This document shows, piece by piece, positions 1 to 7,685 of a stretch of 27,821 bases of DNA. This DNA comes from an uncultured Blautia sp. (GTDB lineage Bacteria > Bacillota > Clostridia > Lachnospirales > Lachnospiraceae). The position numbers and the translations under genes were made by a program. Each line of letters starts with the position of its first letter. The stretch's first letter is position 1. Location: contig CAKRRX010000023.1 in assembly GCA_934394595.1 (NCBI GenBank), positions 1 through 27,821 on the forward strand, read 5' to 3'. The notes beneath the pieces are model-generated. The model ran no database searches and had not been told where the DNA came from. It saw nothing but the letters and a program-made list of their open reading frames with translations.

Positions 1-1
1 A

Positions 2-619
2 GATAACAAATCCCTTGGACAGTTCCGTCTGGATGGAATCCCGCCAGCACGTCGTGGTGTTCCGCAGATCGAGGTAACATTTGATATTGATGCCAACGGT
101 ATCGTAAATGTATCTGCTAAGGATCTTGGAACTGGCAAAGAGCAGCATATTACAATCACAGCCGGTTCTAATATGTCCGAGTCTGAGATTGATAAAGCCG
201 TTAAAGAAGCTGCTGAGTTTGAAGCTCAGGATAAGAAGCGCAAAGAGGCAATTGATACAAAGAACAATGCAGACTCCATGGTATTCCAGGTTGAGAATGC
301 ACTGAAAGAAGCAGGGGATAAGCTGGATGCAAATGATAAGGCAGCTGTAGAAGCAGACCTGAATGCATTAAAGGATATCCTTGCAAAATATACCACTACA
401 GAAGATCTTGGAGATGCTCAGGTTGCAGAGATCAAAGCAGCTCAGGAAAAGATGATGGAGAGCGCACAGAAGCTTTTTGCAAAGATGTATGAAGCACAGA
501 ACCCACAGGGCGGTGCAGGCCAGGCTGGTCCGGGACCAGATATGGGCGGTGCTTCCCAGGGTGGAAATGAAGCAGGCTACGGCGATGATGTTGTAGATGC
601 CGACTATAAAGAAGTATAA
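2..619 (+). CDS. dnaK: Chaperone DnaK (Hsp70), C-terminal part; 5' end outside window
   Basis: This is the 3' end of the ATP-dependent Hsp70 chaperone that binds unfolded peptides in the cytoplasm with DnaJ and GrpE. The open frame enters at the window edge with no start, so the nucleotide-binding domain is missing from view. The first codons read [20 protein letters not shown], the end of the substrate-binding beta domain, followed by [20 protein letters not shown]. The helical lid follows and is rich in Lys, Glu and Ala. A Gly/Gln/Pro-rich tail ([17 protein letters not shown]) ends in a charged [11 protein letters not shown], as is usual for Firmicute DnaK. dnaJ follows after 158 bases, the usual Firmicute order. 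The identification is essentially certain; only the N-terminus is unseen. Confidence 0.98.
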   Translation, partial: DNKSLGQFRLDGIPPARRGVPQIEVTFDIDANGIVNVSAKDLGTGKEQHITITAGSNMSESEIDKAVKEAAEFEAQDKKRKEAIDTKNNADSMVFQVENALKEAGDKLDANDKAAVEADLNALKDILAKYTTTEDLGDAQVAEIKAAQEKMMESAQKLFAKMYEAQNPQGGAGQAGPGPDMGGASQGGNEAGYGDDVVDADYKEV

Positions 620-660
620 TAAAATAAAAAATCTGTTTTTAAAAAGCAGAAGCCAATTCA

Positions 661-685
661 GCCCGGCCATGTATAATGGCCGGGC
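661..685 (+). other. Perfect hairpin between dnaK and dnaJ
   Basis: GCCCGGCCAT, a 5-base loop, then ATGGCCGGGC form a perfect 10-bp inverted repeat. No T-run follows, so it is not a classical terminator. It is more likely an mRNA processing or stabilising element that sets the dnaK:dnaJ ratio, but that role is inferred. A second, weaker inverted repeat (GATGAC with GTCATC) lies at 711-740. Confidence 0.6.
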
Positions 686-777
686 AGTGGCGGTAGAAGG
701 CATATCACAAGATGACAGCAGAGAAAATGCTCTTGTCATCCTGTAAACCAAATACAAAAAAGTTAGGAAAAGAAATC

Positions 778-1965
778 ATGGCTGATAAAAGAGATTACTA
801 TGAAGTCCTGGGCGTTGACAAAAACGCAGATGAGGCTACATTAAAGAAAGCATATCGTCAGCTTGCCAAGAAGTATCATCCCGATGTTAATCCGGGAGAT
901 AAGGAAGCTGAAGCAAAATTTAAAGAGGCAACAGAGGCTTACAGCATCTTAAGTGACCCGGATAAGAGAAGACAGTATGATCAGTTTGGTCACGCTGCTT
1001 TTGAAAACGGAGGCGGTGGCGGAGCAGGCGGCTTCGGCGGCTTTGATTTTTCCGGATCCGATATGGGGGATATTTTCGGAGATCTCTTCGGAGATCTTTT
1101 TGGAGGCGGCGGAAGCCGCAGACGTGCCAATAATGGACCTATGAAGGGTGCCAATCTTCGGGCACGGGTGAATATCACTTTTGAGGAAGCTGTATTTGGA
1201 TGTGAGAAAGAGCTTGAGATCACTTTGAAGGACGAGTGCGGTTCCTGCCATGGAACCGGCGCAAAAGCAGGCACTTCACCGGTGACATGCCCGAAATGTA
1301 AGGGAGAGGGCCAGATTGAATATAGGCAGCAGTCCATGTTTGGAATGGTACGTAATATTCAGGTTTGCCCGGACTGTCATGGAACAGGTAAGATCATCAA
1401 GGATAAATGCCCGGACTGCCGTGGTACCGGTTATATTGCAAGCAGAAAGAAAATCAAGGTTTCTGTTCCGGCAGGTATTGACAATGGACAGAGCATCCGT
1501 ATCCGGGATAAAGGAGAGCCTGGAACCAATGGCGGACCAAGAGGAGACCTTCTGGTGGAGGTAAATGTAGGACGTCATCCAATTTTCCAGAGACAGGATA
1601 CAAATATTTTCTCCACTGCACCAATCACTTATGCCCAGGCAGCACTTGGCGGTGAGGTTCGTATAAATACAGTGGATGGTGAGATCCTCTATGATGTGAA
1701 GCCAGGAACTCAGACGGATACCAGAATCCGTCTGAAGGGAAAAGGGGTTCCTTCACTTCGAAATAAAAATGTACGCGGTGACCACTACGTAACTCTGGTG
1801 GTACAGGTACCTACCAATCTGAATGAGGAAGCAAAAGAAGCCCTGAGAAAATTTGATGAGGCATGTGGAAACCGTCCATCTGGCACCAAGACCGACGGAA
1901 GCGAAAAATCAGAAAAAAAGAAAAAAAGCTTTATGGATAAATTAAAAGAGACATTTGAAGAGTAA
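778..1965 (+). CDS. dnaJ: Chaperone protein DnaJ (Hsp40), type I
   Basis: Co-chaperone that delivers unfolded substrates to DnaK and stimulates its ATPase. The 395-residue protein has the full type I layout. The J domain spans about residues 5-70 with the HPD motif at 34-36. A Gly/Phe-rich linker covers about 77-113. Four zinc-binding repeats lie between about 154 and 218 ([32 protein letters not shown]), followed by the C-terminal beta domains and a Lys-rich tail. The ATG at 778 is chosen because [13 protein letters not shown] is the family N-terminus and AGGAAAAG precedes it; an in-frame ATG at 712 would add residues foreign to the family. The gene follows dnaK and is closed by a strong terminator. 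Confidence 0.97.
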   Translation: MADKRDYYEVLGVDKNADEATLKKAYRQLAKKYHPDVNPGDKEAEAKFKEATEAYSILSDPDKRRQYDQFGHAAFENGGGGGAGGFGGFDFSGSDMGDIFGDLFGDLFGGGGSRRRANNGPMKGANLRARVNITFEEAVFGCEKELEITLKDECGSCHGTGAKAGTSPVTCPKCKGEGQIEYRQQSMFGMVRNIQVCPDCHGTGKIIKDKCPDCRGTGYIASRKKIKVSVPAGIDNGQSIRIRDKGEPGTNGGPRGDLLVEVNVGRHPIFQRQDTNIFSTAPITYAQAALGGEVRINTVDGEILYDVKPGTQTDTRIRLKGKGVPSLRNKNVRGDHYVTLVVQVPTNLNEEAKEALRKFDEACGNRPSGTKTDGSEKSEKKKKSFMDKLKETFEE

Positions 1966-1990
1966 AAAGGGTCTTTTTATACAAAAGAAT

Positions 1991-2024
1991 AAAGAAAAGG
2001 GGAGATATCCTCTTTTCTTTTTTT
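1991..2024 (+). terminator. Rho-independent terminator of the dnaK-dnaJ operon
   Basis: AAAGAAAAGGGGA pairs with TCCTCTTTTCTTT across a 4-base GATA loop (13 pairs, one G-T) and runs directly into more T residues. It lies 25 bases after the dnaJ stop and separates the chaperone operon from the next gene. Confidence 0.88.
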
Positions 2025-2078
2025 GTTACTTATTGTATATTAAAGAGTAGCCGCAAGAATCCGGAAAGGAGTTTTGCC

Positions 2079-2765
2079 ATGAAAACAAAGAAAAAAGATC
2101 TGTTAGACAAGTTTATTCCCCTGTGGGCTATACCGCCGCTTATGACAATTGTGGCAGTGAACTGCCTGATCTACTGGGGAAGCAGCGCACTTACCGCTGG
2201 TAAATATCATTATGATTTTACAATGGCAGTTGACAGGGCAGTTCCCTTACTGCCTGTATTTGTGTGGTTTTATATTCTGGCTTTTCCATTCTGGGCGGCA
2301 GGCTATGTTCTGGCTGCAAAGGGCGGCAGGGACATGTTTTACCGTTTTGTTGCCACAGATCTGACAATACATTTTATTTGCTTTATCTGTTTTATTTTCA
2401 TACCGACAACTAATGTACGGCCGGAAATTGCAGGAAATACTATTTCAGAGAAGCTCCTTTTACTGGTATATTCCATGGATGGAGGAAGTAGTCCTTCCAA
2501 TCTTTTCCCATCTATCCACTGTTATGTAAGCTGGATGTGCTGGAAGGGAGTTGCCGGCTCTAAGAAAATCCCCAGGTGGTATCAGATTTTTTCCCTGGTA
2601 TTTGCAATTCTGATCATCATTTCTACCCAGGTGCTGAAGCAGCATTATCTGGTGGATGCAGTCGCAGCCATCGTTCTGGTAGAAGTTTTCTGGAGGTTTT
2701 ATCAGAAAGGTCAGAGACATAAATGGGTGAGTTGGATTTTTGATCGTGGACAGAAGCAAAAGTAG
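2079..2765 (+). CDS. PAP2 superfamily membrane phosphatase/phosphotransferase
   Basis: An integral membrane protein of 228 residues with about five or six hydrophobic segments (roughly 16-36, 54-80, 92-112, 169-184, 192-206). It carries the PAP2 phosphatase signature in reduced form: NLFPSIHC around His147 for motif 2, and STQVLKQHYLVD with His189 and Asp193 for motif 3; an Arg-Pro at 114-115 may be the remnant of motif 1. PAP2 enzymes of this shape (inositolphosphotransferase/phosphatidate phosphatase-like) move or remove phosphate on lipid head groups at the membrane, but the substrate cannot be told from sequence. The GGAAAGGAG site at 2063-2071 supports the ATG. It is 26 bases from prmA and is probably cotranscribed with it. 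Confidence 0.82.
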   Translation: MKTKKKDLLDKFIPLWAIPPLMTIVAVNCLIYWGSSALTAGKYHYDFTMAVDRAVPLLPVFVWFYILAFPFWAAGYVLAAKGGRDMFYRFVATDLTIHFICFICFIFIPTTNVRPEIAGNTISEKLLLLVYSMDGGSSPSNLFPSIHCYVSWMCWKGVAGSKKIPRWYQIFSLVFAILIIISTQVLKQHYLVDAVAAIVLVEVFWRFYQKGQRHKWVSWIFDRGQKQK

Positions 2766-2791
2766 TTTTTATAAAAGATTGGAGAAAAAGT

Positions 2792-3745
2792 ATGAAGTGG
2801 AATCGCTTTACTATCAAAACAAAAACAGAAGCAGAAGACGTGATCATCTCTGCGCTTGCAGATGTTGGAGTTGAAGGTGTGGAGATTCAGGACAAGCAGC
2901 CCCTTTCTGAGACTGATAAGGAGCAGATGTTTGTAGATATCATGCCAGAAGGACCGGCAGATGACGGAATCGCATATCTGAATTTTTATCTGGAAGAGGG
3001 TACAGAGGTGGAACCTGTCCTTGAGAGAGTTCGTGCTGTTCTGGAAGAAGTGCGCGGATATATGGATATCGGGGAGGGTACCATCACAGAGTCACAGACT
3101 GAGGATAAGGACTGGATCAACAATTGGAAAGAATATTTCCATCAGTTCTATGTGGATGATATCCTGATCGTTCCATCCTGGGAGGAAGTGAAGGAAGAGG
3201 ATCAGGATAAAATGATCCTTCACATTGATCCCGGCACCGCTTTTGGAACCGGTATGCATGAGACTACCCAGCTGGTGATCCGTCAGCTGAAGAAATTTGT
3301 GACAAAAGATACCCAGATGCTGGATGTGGGAACCGGAAGCGGAATCCTGGGCATCGTAGCATTGAAGCTTGGTGCTGCACATGTTGTGGGAACAGACCTG
3401 GATCCCTGCGCAATTCCGGCAGTGGCAGACAATAAAGAAGCCAACGATATCAAGGATGAGACCTTTGATATGCTCATCGGCAATATCATTGACGACAAAG
3501 AAGTACAGGATACAGTAGGATATGAGAAATATGACATTGTAACTGCCAACATTCTGGCAGACGTGCTGCTTCCCCTGACTCCTGTGATCGTAAATCAGAT
3601 GAAAAAAGGCGCTTACTATATCACCTCAGGAATTCTGGATGTGAAAGAGGACGTAGTGGTACAGGCTGTGAAAGATGCAGGTCTTCAGCTGGTTGAGGTG
3701 ACACATCAGGGAGAGTGGGTGTCTGTTACAGCCAGAAAGGAATAA
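2792..3745 (+). CDS. prmA: Ribosomal protein L11 methyltransferase PrmA
   Basis: SAM-dependent methyltransferase that trimethylates ribosomal protein L11. The 317-residue length fits the family. The N-terminal L11-recognition domain (about 1-120, starting MKWNRFTIKTKTEAEDVIIS) precedes DPGTAFGTGMHETT (about 146-159), a PrmA hallmark, and the SAM-binding loop LDVGTGSGILGI (about 177-188). The catalytic-site segment reads IVTANILADVLLPL. A GGAG site lies ahead of the ATG. rsmE starts 2 bases after its stop, the common Firmicute dnaJ-prmA-rsmE arrangement. Identification is firm. Confidence 0.95.
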   Translation: MKWNRFTIKTKTEAEDVIISALADVGVEGVEIQDKQPLSETDKEQMFVDIMPEGPADDGIAYLNFYLEEGTEVEPVLERVRAVLEEVRGYMDIGEGTITESQTEDKDWINNWKEYFHQFYVDDILIVPSWEEVKEEDQDKMILHIDPGTAFGTGMHETTQLVIRQLKKFVTKDTQMLDVGTGSGILGIVALKLGAAHVVGTDLDPCAIPAVADNKEANDIKDETFDMLIGNIIDDKEVQDTVGYEKYDIVTANILADVLLPLTPVIVNQMKKGAYYITSGILDVKEDVVVQAVKDAGLQLVEVTHQGEWVSVTARKE

Positions 3746-3747
3746 AC

Positions 3748-4518
3748 ATGCAGCGCTTTTTTGCAGAACCATATCAGATCCGGGAGGAAGAGCAGCAGAT
3801 CATCCTCACCGGGAGCGATGTAAACCATATGAAAAATGTTCTTCGCATGCATACTGGTGAGGATGTGTGGATCAGTGATGGCAGTGAGAAGGAATATCAC
3901 TGCACCATAGAAAGCTTTGGGGAAGATGAGGCAGTACTTCATATTGTACATGTCCGGAAGTCCGATTATGAGCTTCCCAGCCGCATTTACCTGTTTCAGG
4001 GACTTCCCAAAAGTGACAAGATGGAGCTGATCATTCAGAAGGCAGTGGAACTGGGGGTATTTTCCATTATCCCGGTAGAGACCAGAAGGTGTGTGGTGAA
4101 GCTGGATGAGAAGAAAGCCTCCAAAAAGACAGCCAGATGGCAGCAGATCGCAGAAAGTGCAGCAAAGCAGTCCAAGAGGATGCTGATTCCGGAAGTAAAA
4201 AATGTAATGAGCTGGAAACAGGCGCTGGATTTTGCAAAAGAACTGGATGTAATCCTGATCCCTTATGAACTTGCAAAGGGAATGAAGGAAACCAGGGAAA
4301 TCATTGCGTCTATCTGTCCGGGGCAGTCAGTGGGCATTTTTATCGGCCCGGAGGGCGGCTTTGAAGAGGATGAAGTAAAAACAGCCATGGAAGCAGGTGC
4401 AAGACCTGTGACCCTGGGGAAAAGGATCCTGCGTACAGAGACAGCGGGCATGACCATGTTGTCCATTCTGATGTTTATGCTGGAAAAAGAGGACGAAGAA
4501 AATGGAAGCATATTTTGA
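3748..4518 (+). CDS. rsmE: 16S rRNA (uracil(1498)-N(3))-methyltransferase RsmE
   Basis: SPOUT-class methyltransferase that methylates N3 of U1498 in 16S rRNA. The 256-residue protein begins MQRFFAEPYQI, with an N-terminal PUA-like domain (about 1-70) and the C-terminal SPOUT knot marked by IGPEGGFEEDEV and LGKRILRTETAGMT. The ATG at 3748 is preferred: it lies 2 bases after the prmA stop, GAAAGGAA is correctly spaced, and residues upstream in the same frame would be PrmA coding sequence read out of frame. Its end overlaps the next gene by 17 bases, suggesting translational coupling. Confidence 0.94.
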   Translation: MQRFFAEPYQIREEEQQIILTGSDVNHMKNVLRMHTGEDVWISDGSEKEYHCTIESFGEDEAVLHIVHVRKSDYELPSRIYLFQGLPKSDKMELIIQKAVELGVFSIIPVETRRCVVKLDEKKASKKTARWQQIAESAAKQSKRMLIPEVKNVMSWKQALDFAKELDVILIPYELAKGMKETREIIASICPGQSVGIFIGPEGGFEEDEVKTAMEAGARPVTLGKRILRTETAGMTMLSILMFMLEKEDEENGSIF

Positions 4519-5656
4519 TAACTCTGCCACCACAAGATGTTATCCTGAGGTGGCACAGATTGTAGTAAAAACCATGACAGAGGATTTTGGAAATCCTTCT
4601 TCCATGCATTTAAAAGGTGTGGAGGCAGAGAAATATATCCGGGATGCCGCAGGTATCCTTGCAGGTCTTCTGAAAGTAAAGGAAAAAGAAATTGTATTTA
4701 CTTCCGGTGGAACAGAGTCAAATAATCTGGCACTGTTTGGTGGAGCAGATGCAAATAAGCGAAGTGGTAACCACATTATCACCACATCTGTGGAGCATGC
4801 TGCTGTGGGACAGCCAGTTGAACGCCTGGAAAAAATGGGATATGAGGTGACTATCCTTCCAGTGGACGAGCGAGGTGTGGTAAGGCTGGACACTCTTGAA
4901 AAGGCACTGCGTCCGGACACCATTTTAGTTTCCACCATGTATGTAAATAATGAGGTGGGAACTGTGATGCCAGTGGAGCAGATCGCAAAGCTGGTGCATG
5001 AAAAAAGCCCGAAAGCGCTTTATCATGTAGATGCAATTCAGGCCTTTGGAAAATACAGGATTTATCCAAAGAAGCTTGGCATTGATATGCTCTCTGTCAG
5101 CAGTCATAAGATCCACGGGCCAAAAGGCGTTGGATTCCTCTATATCAGCGAAAATGCAAAGGTACAGCCCCAGATCCTTGGAGGCGGTCAGCAGGCAGGA
5201 ATGCGCTCCGGTACAGACAATGTGCCGGGAATTGCCGGACTTGGTGTGGCAGCACAGATGGTATACACAGATTTTGAGGAAAAGATTGAACATATGTATC
5301 AGCTGAAAGAACGCCTGGCAGCCGGATTTATGAAGCTGCCAGACGTGATGATCAATGGAATGGAGCTTCGGGAAGGGGCACCGCAGATTTTAAGTGCCAG
5401 CTTCCTGGGAGTACGCAGCGAGGTACTGCTTCACACTTTGGAAGAAAAAGGAATTTATGTTTCAGCCGGCAGTGCATGCTCCAGTCATAAGAAAAAGGCA
5501 ATCGGTACATTAAGTGCAATGGGAATGGAAGCAGTGCAAAAGGAGAGTACTTTGCGTTTCAGCTTTTCTGAAGAAAATACATTTGAAGAAGTGGATTATT
5601 GTCTGGAAGTAGTTGGGCAGGTTCTCCCTATGCTCAGACGTTATTCCAGACGTTAA
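4502..5656 (+). CDS. Cysteine desulfurase (NifS/IscS family, NifZ-like partner of ThiI)
   Basis: PLP enzyme of 384 residues that takes sulfur from cysteine and holds it as a persulfide. Visible features are the N-terminal FDNSATT, cofactor-contact His99 in SVEHA, Asp177 in YHVDAIQ, the Schiff-base Lys203 in SSHKIHGPKG, and the catalytic Cys326 in SAGSACSSHKKK. The Cys loop resembles group I NifS/IscS enzymes. It begins inside the last 17 bases of rsmE, and thiI follows 13 bases after its stop. In B. subtilis the dedicated desulfurase NifZ sits next to thiI and feeds 4-thiouridine synthesis, so the same role is inferred here rather than general Fe-S assembly. Confidence 0.93.
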   Translation: MEAYFDNSATTRCYPEVAQIVVKTMTEDFGNPSSMHLKGVEAEKYIRDAAGILAGLLKVKEKEIVFTSGGTESNNLALFGGADANKRSGNHIITTSVEHAAVGQPVERLEKMGYEVTILPVDERGVVRLDTLEKALRPDTILVSTMYVNNEVGTVMPVEQIAKLVHEKSPKALYHVDAIQAFGKYRIYPKKLGIDMLSVSSHKIHGPKGVGFLYISENAKVQPQILGGGQQAGMRSGTDNVPGIAGLGVAAQMVYTDFEEKIEHMYQLKERLAAGFMKLPDVMINGMELREGAPQILSASFLGVRSEVLLHTLEEKGIYVSAGSACSSHKKKAIGTLSAMGMEAVQKESTLRFSFSEENTFEEVDYCLEVVGQVLPMLRRYSRR

Positions 5657-5669
5657 AGGAGGAAAACAG

Positions 5670-6851
5670 ATGATATTTCACGCATTTCTGATCAAATACG
5701 CAGAAATAGCCATTAAAGGTAAGAACAGATATCTGTTTGAGGATGCCCTGGTCAAACAGATGAATATTGCTCTTTCTAAAATTGAAGGAGATTACAGGGT
5801 GGTAAAAGAGCAGGGACGCGTATACGTGTTCTGCCCGGAAGAGTATGATTTTGATGAGGCTGTTGCAGCCCTGAAGACAGTATTTGGTATTGTGTACATC
5901 TGTCCGGTTGTGATCTATGAAGATCAGGGCTTTGAGCAGATGCGCGAAGATGTGACGGAGTATATGAAAAATGTACATCCGGATTACAACGGAACCTTTA
6001 AGGTTTATACACGCCGTGCAAAGAAATCCTATCCGGTTAATTCTATGGAAGTCAGTGCAAAGATCGGTGAGAGCATTTTAAATGCATTTCCGGATGCAAA
6101 AGTAGATGTGCACAATCCCCAGCTGACCGTGTCTGTGGAAATCAGAGAGAAAATCTATGTGTATTCCAAGAGTATTAAAGGACCTGGTGGAATGCCAGTG
6201 GGAACCAACGGAAAGGCAATGCTTCTTCTTTCCGGCGGAATTGACAGCCCGGTAGCTGGTTATATGATAGCAAAACGTGGTGTGAAAATTGAAGCTGTTT
6301 ATTTCCATGCTCCGCCATACACCAGTGAGCGTGCAAAGCAAAAAGTGGTGGATCTTGCAAAGCTGGTAGCAAAATACAGCGGACCAATCCGTCTTCATGT
6401 TGTGAATTTTACGGATATTCAGCTGTACATTTACGACCAGTGCCCACATGATGAACTGACTATCATTATGAGGCGTTATATGATGAGGATTGCAGAGCAT
6501 TTTGCGAAGAAGGATAACTGCCTTGGCCTTATCACCGGAGAGAGCATCGGACAGGTGGCAAGCCAGACACTGCAGAGTCTTGCAGCTACCAATGAGGTGT
6601 GTACCCTTCCGGTATACCGGCCGGTGATCGGTTTTGACAAGCAGGAAATCGTAGAGCGCTCCTGGGAGATCGGGACTTATGATACTTCTGTTTTGCCTTA
6701 TGAGGATTGCTGTACCATTTTTGTTGCAAAACATCCGGTCACAAAGCCGAACCTTAATGCGATCCGTAAGTCTGAAGAGAAGCTTACGGAGAAGATTGAT
6801 GAACTGATGGAAGTGGCTCTGCAGACAACAGAGGTGATTGAAATCGATTAA
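5670..6851 (+). CDS. thiI: tRNA 4-thiouridine synthase ThiI (no rhodanese domain)
   Basis: Sulfurtransferase that makes 4-thiouridine at position 8 of tRNA. At 393 residues it is the short Firmicute type: ferredoxin-like/THUMP region (about 1-165), then the PP-loop adenylation domain with LLLSGGIDSPVAGYMIAKRG at about 185-204. ITGESIGQVASQTLQSL and a Cys-Cys pair in YEDCCTIF (about 347-348) follow. The E. coli-type C-terminal rhodanese domain is absent, so sulfur probably arrives directly from the neighbouring desulfurase. The start at 5670 follows AAAGGAGGAAAACAG; earlier in-frame codons overlap the desulfurase gene. Last gene of the 2079-6851 group. Confidence 0.95.
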   Translation: MIFHAFLIKYAEIAIKGKNRYLFEDALVKQMNIALSKIEGDYRVVKEQGRVYVFCPEEYDFDEAVAALKTVFGIVYICPVVIYEDQGFEQMREDVTEYMKNVHPDYNGTFKVYTRRAKKSYPVNSMEVSAKIGESILNAFPDAKVDVHNPQLTVSVEIREKIYVYSKSIKGPGGMPVGTNGKAMLLLSGGIDSPVAGYMIAKRGVKIEAVYFHAPPYTSERAKQKVVDLAKLVAKYSGPIRLHVVNFTDIQLYIYDQCPHDELTIIMRRYMMRIAEHFAKKDNCLGLITGESIGQVASQTLQSLAATNEVCTLPVYRPVIGFDKQEIVERSWEIGTYDTSVLPYEDCCTIFVAKHPVTKPNLNAIRKSEEKLTEKIDELMEVALQTTEVIEID

Positions 6852-6854
6852 GGA

Positions 6855-6913
6855 AATGTCTGTAGATTCGCTCATGCAAGCATGGCTCATCTACAGCCGC
6901 TGTCCGGGACTTT
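6855..6913. repeat. Repeat A, copy 1 (59 bp)
   Basis: Identical over all 59 bases to 7211-7269. It contains TGTAGAT paired with ATCTACA around an inner CATGC/GCATG hairpin, then GCCGCTGTCCGGGACTTT. It starts 3 bases after the thiI stop codon. Confidence 0.9.
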
Positions 6914-6952
6914 GAAAGGAAATGTCTGCTTACGCAGACATTGTTATCTGTA

Positions 6953-7048
6953 AAAGTGGATTGCTCCGCACCTGTGGCGCTCCCGCAATCCCACTCGTAT
7001 GCGCAATCCGGCCTGTCAGCCTACTTGCTTATACGAGTTAGCCTGTCC
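6953..7048. repeat. Repeat B, copy 1 (96 bases)
   Basis: Same length as 7115-7210 with 27 mismatches. It folds into GGATTGC/GCAATCC (6958-6964 with 6985-6991), CTCGTAT/ATACGAG (6994-7000 with 7031-7037) and an inner GGC/GCC hairpin (7010-7021). Confidence 0.8.
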
Positions 7049-7108
7049 GATGTCTGTGCATCTGTGCAAGCGAGCTTGCACATCTGTACAGCCGCCGTCC
7101 AGGACTTT
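7049..7108. repeat. Repeat A', diverged middle copy
   Basis: Shares the ends of the A units (GATGTCTGT at the left, ACAGCCGCCGTCCAGGACTTT in two parts at the right) but has a different central hairpin, TGTGCAAGC/GCTTGCACA. The stem is kept while the sequence has changed. Confidence 0.75.
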
Positions 7109-7114
7109 GAAATG

Positions 7115-7210
7115 AAAGTCAGTTGCTTCGCGCCCGTGGCGCTCTCGCAACTGCGAGCATATTCGTAATCCGGGCTATCGCCCTACTTACTCATATGCTC
7201 TAGCCCGTCC
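7115..7210. repeat. Repeat B', copy 2 (96 bases)
   Basis: Partner of 6953-7048. It keeps the same hairpins with different bases: CAGTTGC/GCAACTG (7120-7126 with 7147-7153), GAGCATAT/ATATGCTC (7155-7162 with 7193-7200) and GGGC/GCCC (7172-7183). Confidence 0.8.
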
Positions 7211-7269
7211 AATGTCTGTAGATTCGCTCATGCAAGCATGGCTCATCTACAGCCGCTGTCCGGGACTTT
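7211..7269. repeat. Repeat A, copy 3 (59 bp)
   Basis: Exact duplicate of 6855-6913. It ends 6 bases before the T-run side of the HPr-like gene's terminator. Confidence 0.9.
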
Positions 7270-7275
7270 CATAAT

Positions 7276-7303
7276 AAAAAAGAGGAACTGCGAGCAGTTC
7301 CTC
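7276..7303 (-). terminator. Rho-independent terminator of the HPr-like gene
   Basis: Read on the minus strand, GAGGAACTGC pairs perfectly with GCAGTTCCTC across a 2-base gap (10 pairs) and is followed by six T residues. It lies 18 bases beyond the HPr-like stop codon. Confidence 0.9.
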
Positions 7304-7321
7304 CGGCAATTGCTGGAATAA

Positions 7322-7558
7322 TTATTCAACGGTGTACTTGTCGATGATTTCCATAACGCTGTTAAGAGCAGCTCCGTCAGCGTGGATGTTGAGGTCGATC
7401 GGCTTGGATAAATCCAGGCTGAAAATACCCATGATAGATTTAGCATCAATAACATATCTGCCGGATACCAGATCGAAGTCGCAGTCGAATTTGCTGATCT
7501 CGTTCACAAATGCCTTCACTTTATCGATAGAGTTAAGTGAGATTTTTGCTGTTTTCAT
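7322..7558 (-). CDS. HPr-like protein without the active-site histidine
   Basis: A 78-residue protein of the HPr/Crh fold. The regulatory serine region is intact: AKSIMGIFSLDLSKPIDL matches the HPr Ser46 motif (KSIMGVMSLGI), with the serine at residue 41. The GIHARPA loop that holds phosphorylatable His15 in HPr is absent; the aligned segment reads NSIDKVKAF. It therefore should not carry phosphate in the PTS, but could still be a target of HPr kinase or a CcpA co-regulator, as Crh is in B. subtilis. The ATG has GGGAGG 8 bases ahead, a near-consensus promoter upstream and its own terminator, so it is a real monocistronic gene. The role is inferred. Confidence 0.85.
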   Translation of the reverse strand: MKTAKISLNSIDKVKAFVNEISKFDCDFDLVSGRYVIDAKSIMGIFSLDLSKPIDLNIHADGAALNSVMEIIDKYTVE

Positions 7559-7608
7559 TGTGATATAACCTCCCTTGAATAGTTGATGTTTGTTGTTTTA
7601 CAGTACTC

Positions 7609-7637
7609 ATATTACCCGTAGCCTCAATAAAAGTCAA
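7609..7637 (-). promoter_or_regulatory. Sigma-A type promoter of the HPr-like gene
   Basis: On the minus strand TTGACT and TATAAT-like TAATAT are separated by exactly 17 bases. The -10 box lies about 50 bases ahead of the ATG. Confidence 0.82.
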
Positions 7638-7655
7638 GGTGAAAAGAGATAAATT

Positions 7656-7685
7656 TTGACACAAGAATTAGTGAAAATGTATAAA
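7656..7685 (+). promoter_or_regulatory. Sigma-A type promoter of mtaB
   Basis: TTGACA and TATAAA are spaced by 18 bases, ending 24 bases before the mtaB ATG. The -35 box is back-to-back with that of the divergent HPr-like gene, about 18 bases apart. Confidence 0.8.

Larger units (their letters stand above)
6855..7269. repeat. Structured repeat block, order A-B-A'-B'-A
   Basis: This gene-free block lies between thiI and the HPr-like gene. It has two exact 59-bp A copies at its ends, a diverged A' in the middle (7049-7108), and two related 96-base B units between them. Each unit contains inverted repeats, and the block includes a free-standing perfect hairpin at 6921-6942 (AATGTCTGC, TTAC, GCAGACATT). 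I found no convincing open frame, promoter, tRNA or riboswitch. It could be a transcribed structured RNA, a miniature repeat element of the genome, or a recombination-prone spacer; the sequence alone does not decide. Confidence 0.8.

Noticed and set aside
712..777. Longer dnaJ start with 22 extra residues
   Set aside because: The extra residues are foreign to DnaJ and overlap an inverted repeat; [12 protein letters not shown] with AGGAAAAG upstream is the proper start.
6953..7210. tRNA genes, suggested by cloverleaf-like stems
   Set aside because: No acceptor/CCA, T-loop (GTTCRAN) or anticodon arrangement could be found in either unit.
6855..7269. CRISPR array
   Set aside because: Only three A units, of 59-60 bases, with spacers that are themselves repeats of each other; no cas genes nearby.
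7332..7568. Plus-strand frame opposite the HPr-like gene
   Set aside because: The minus strand has the HPr Ser motif, GGGAGG, promoter and terminator; the plus frame has none of these.
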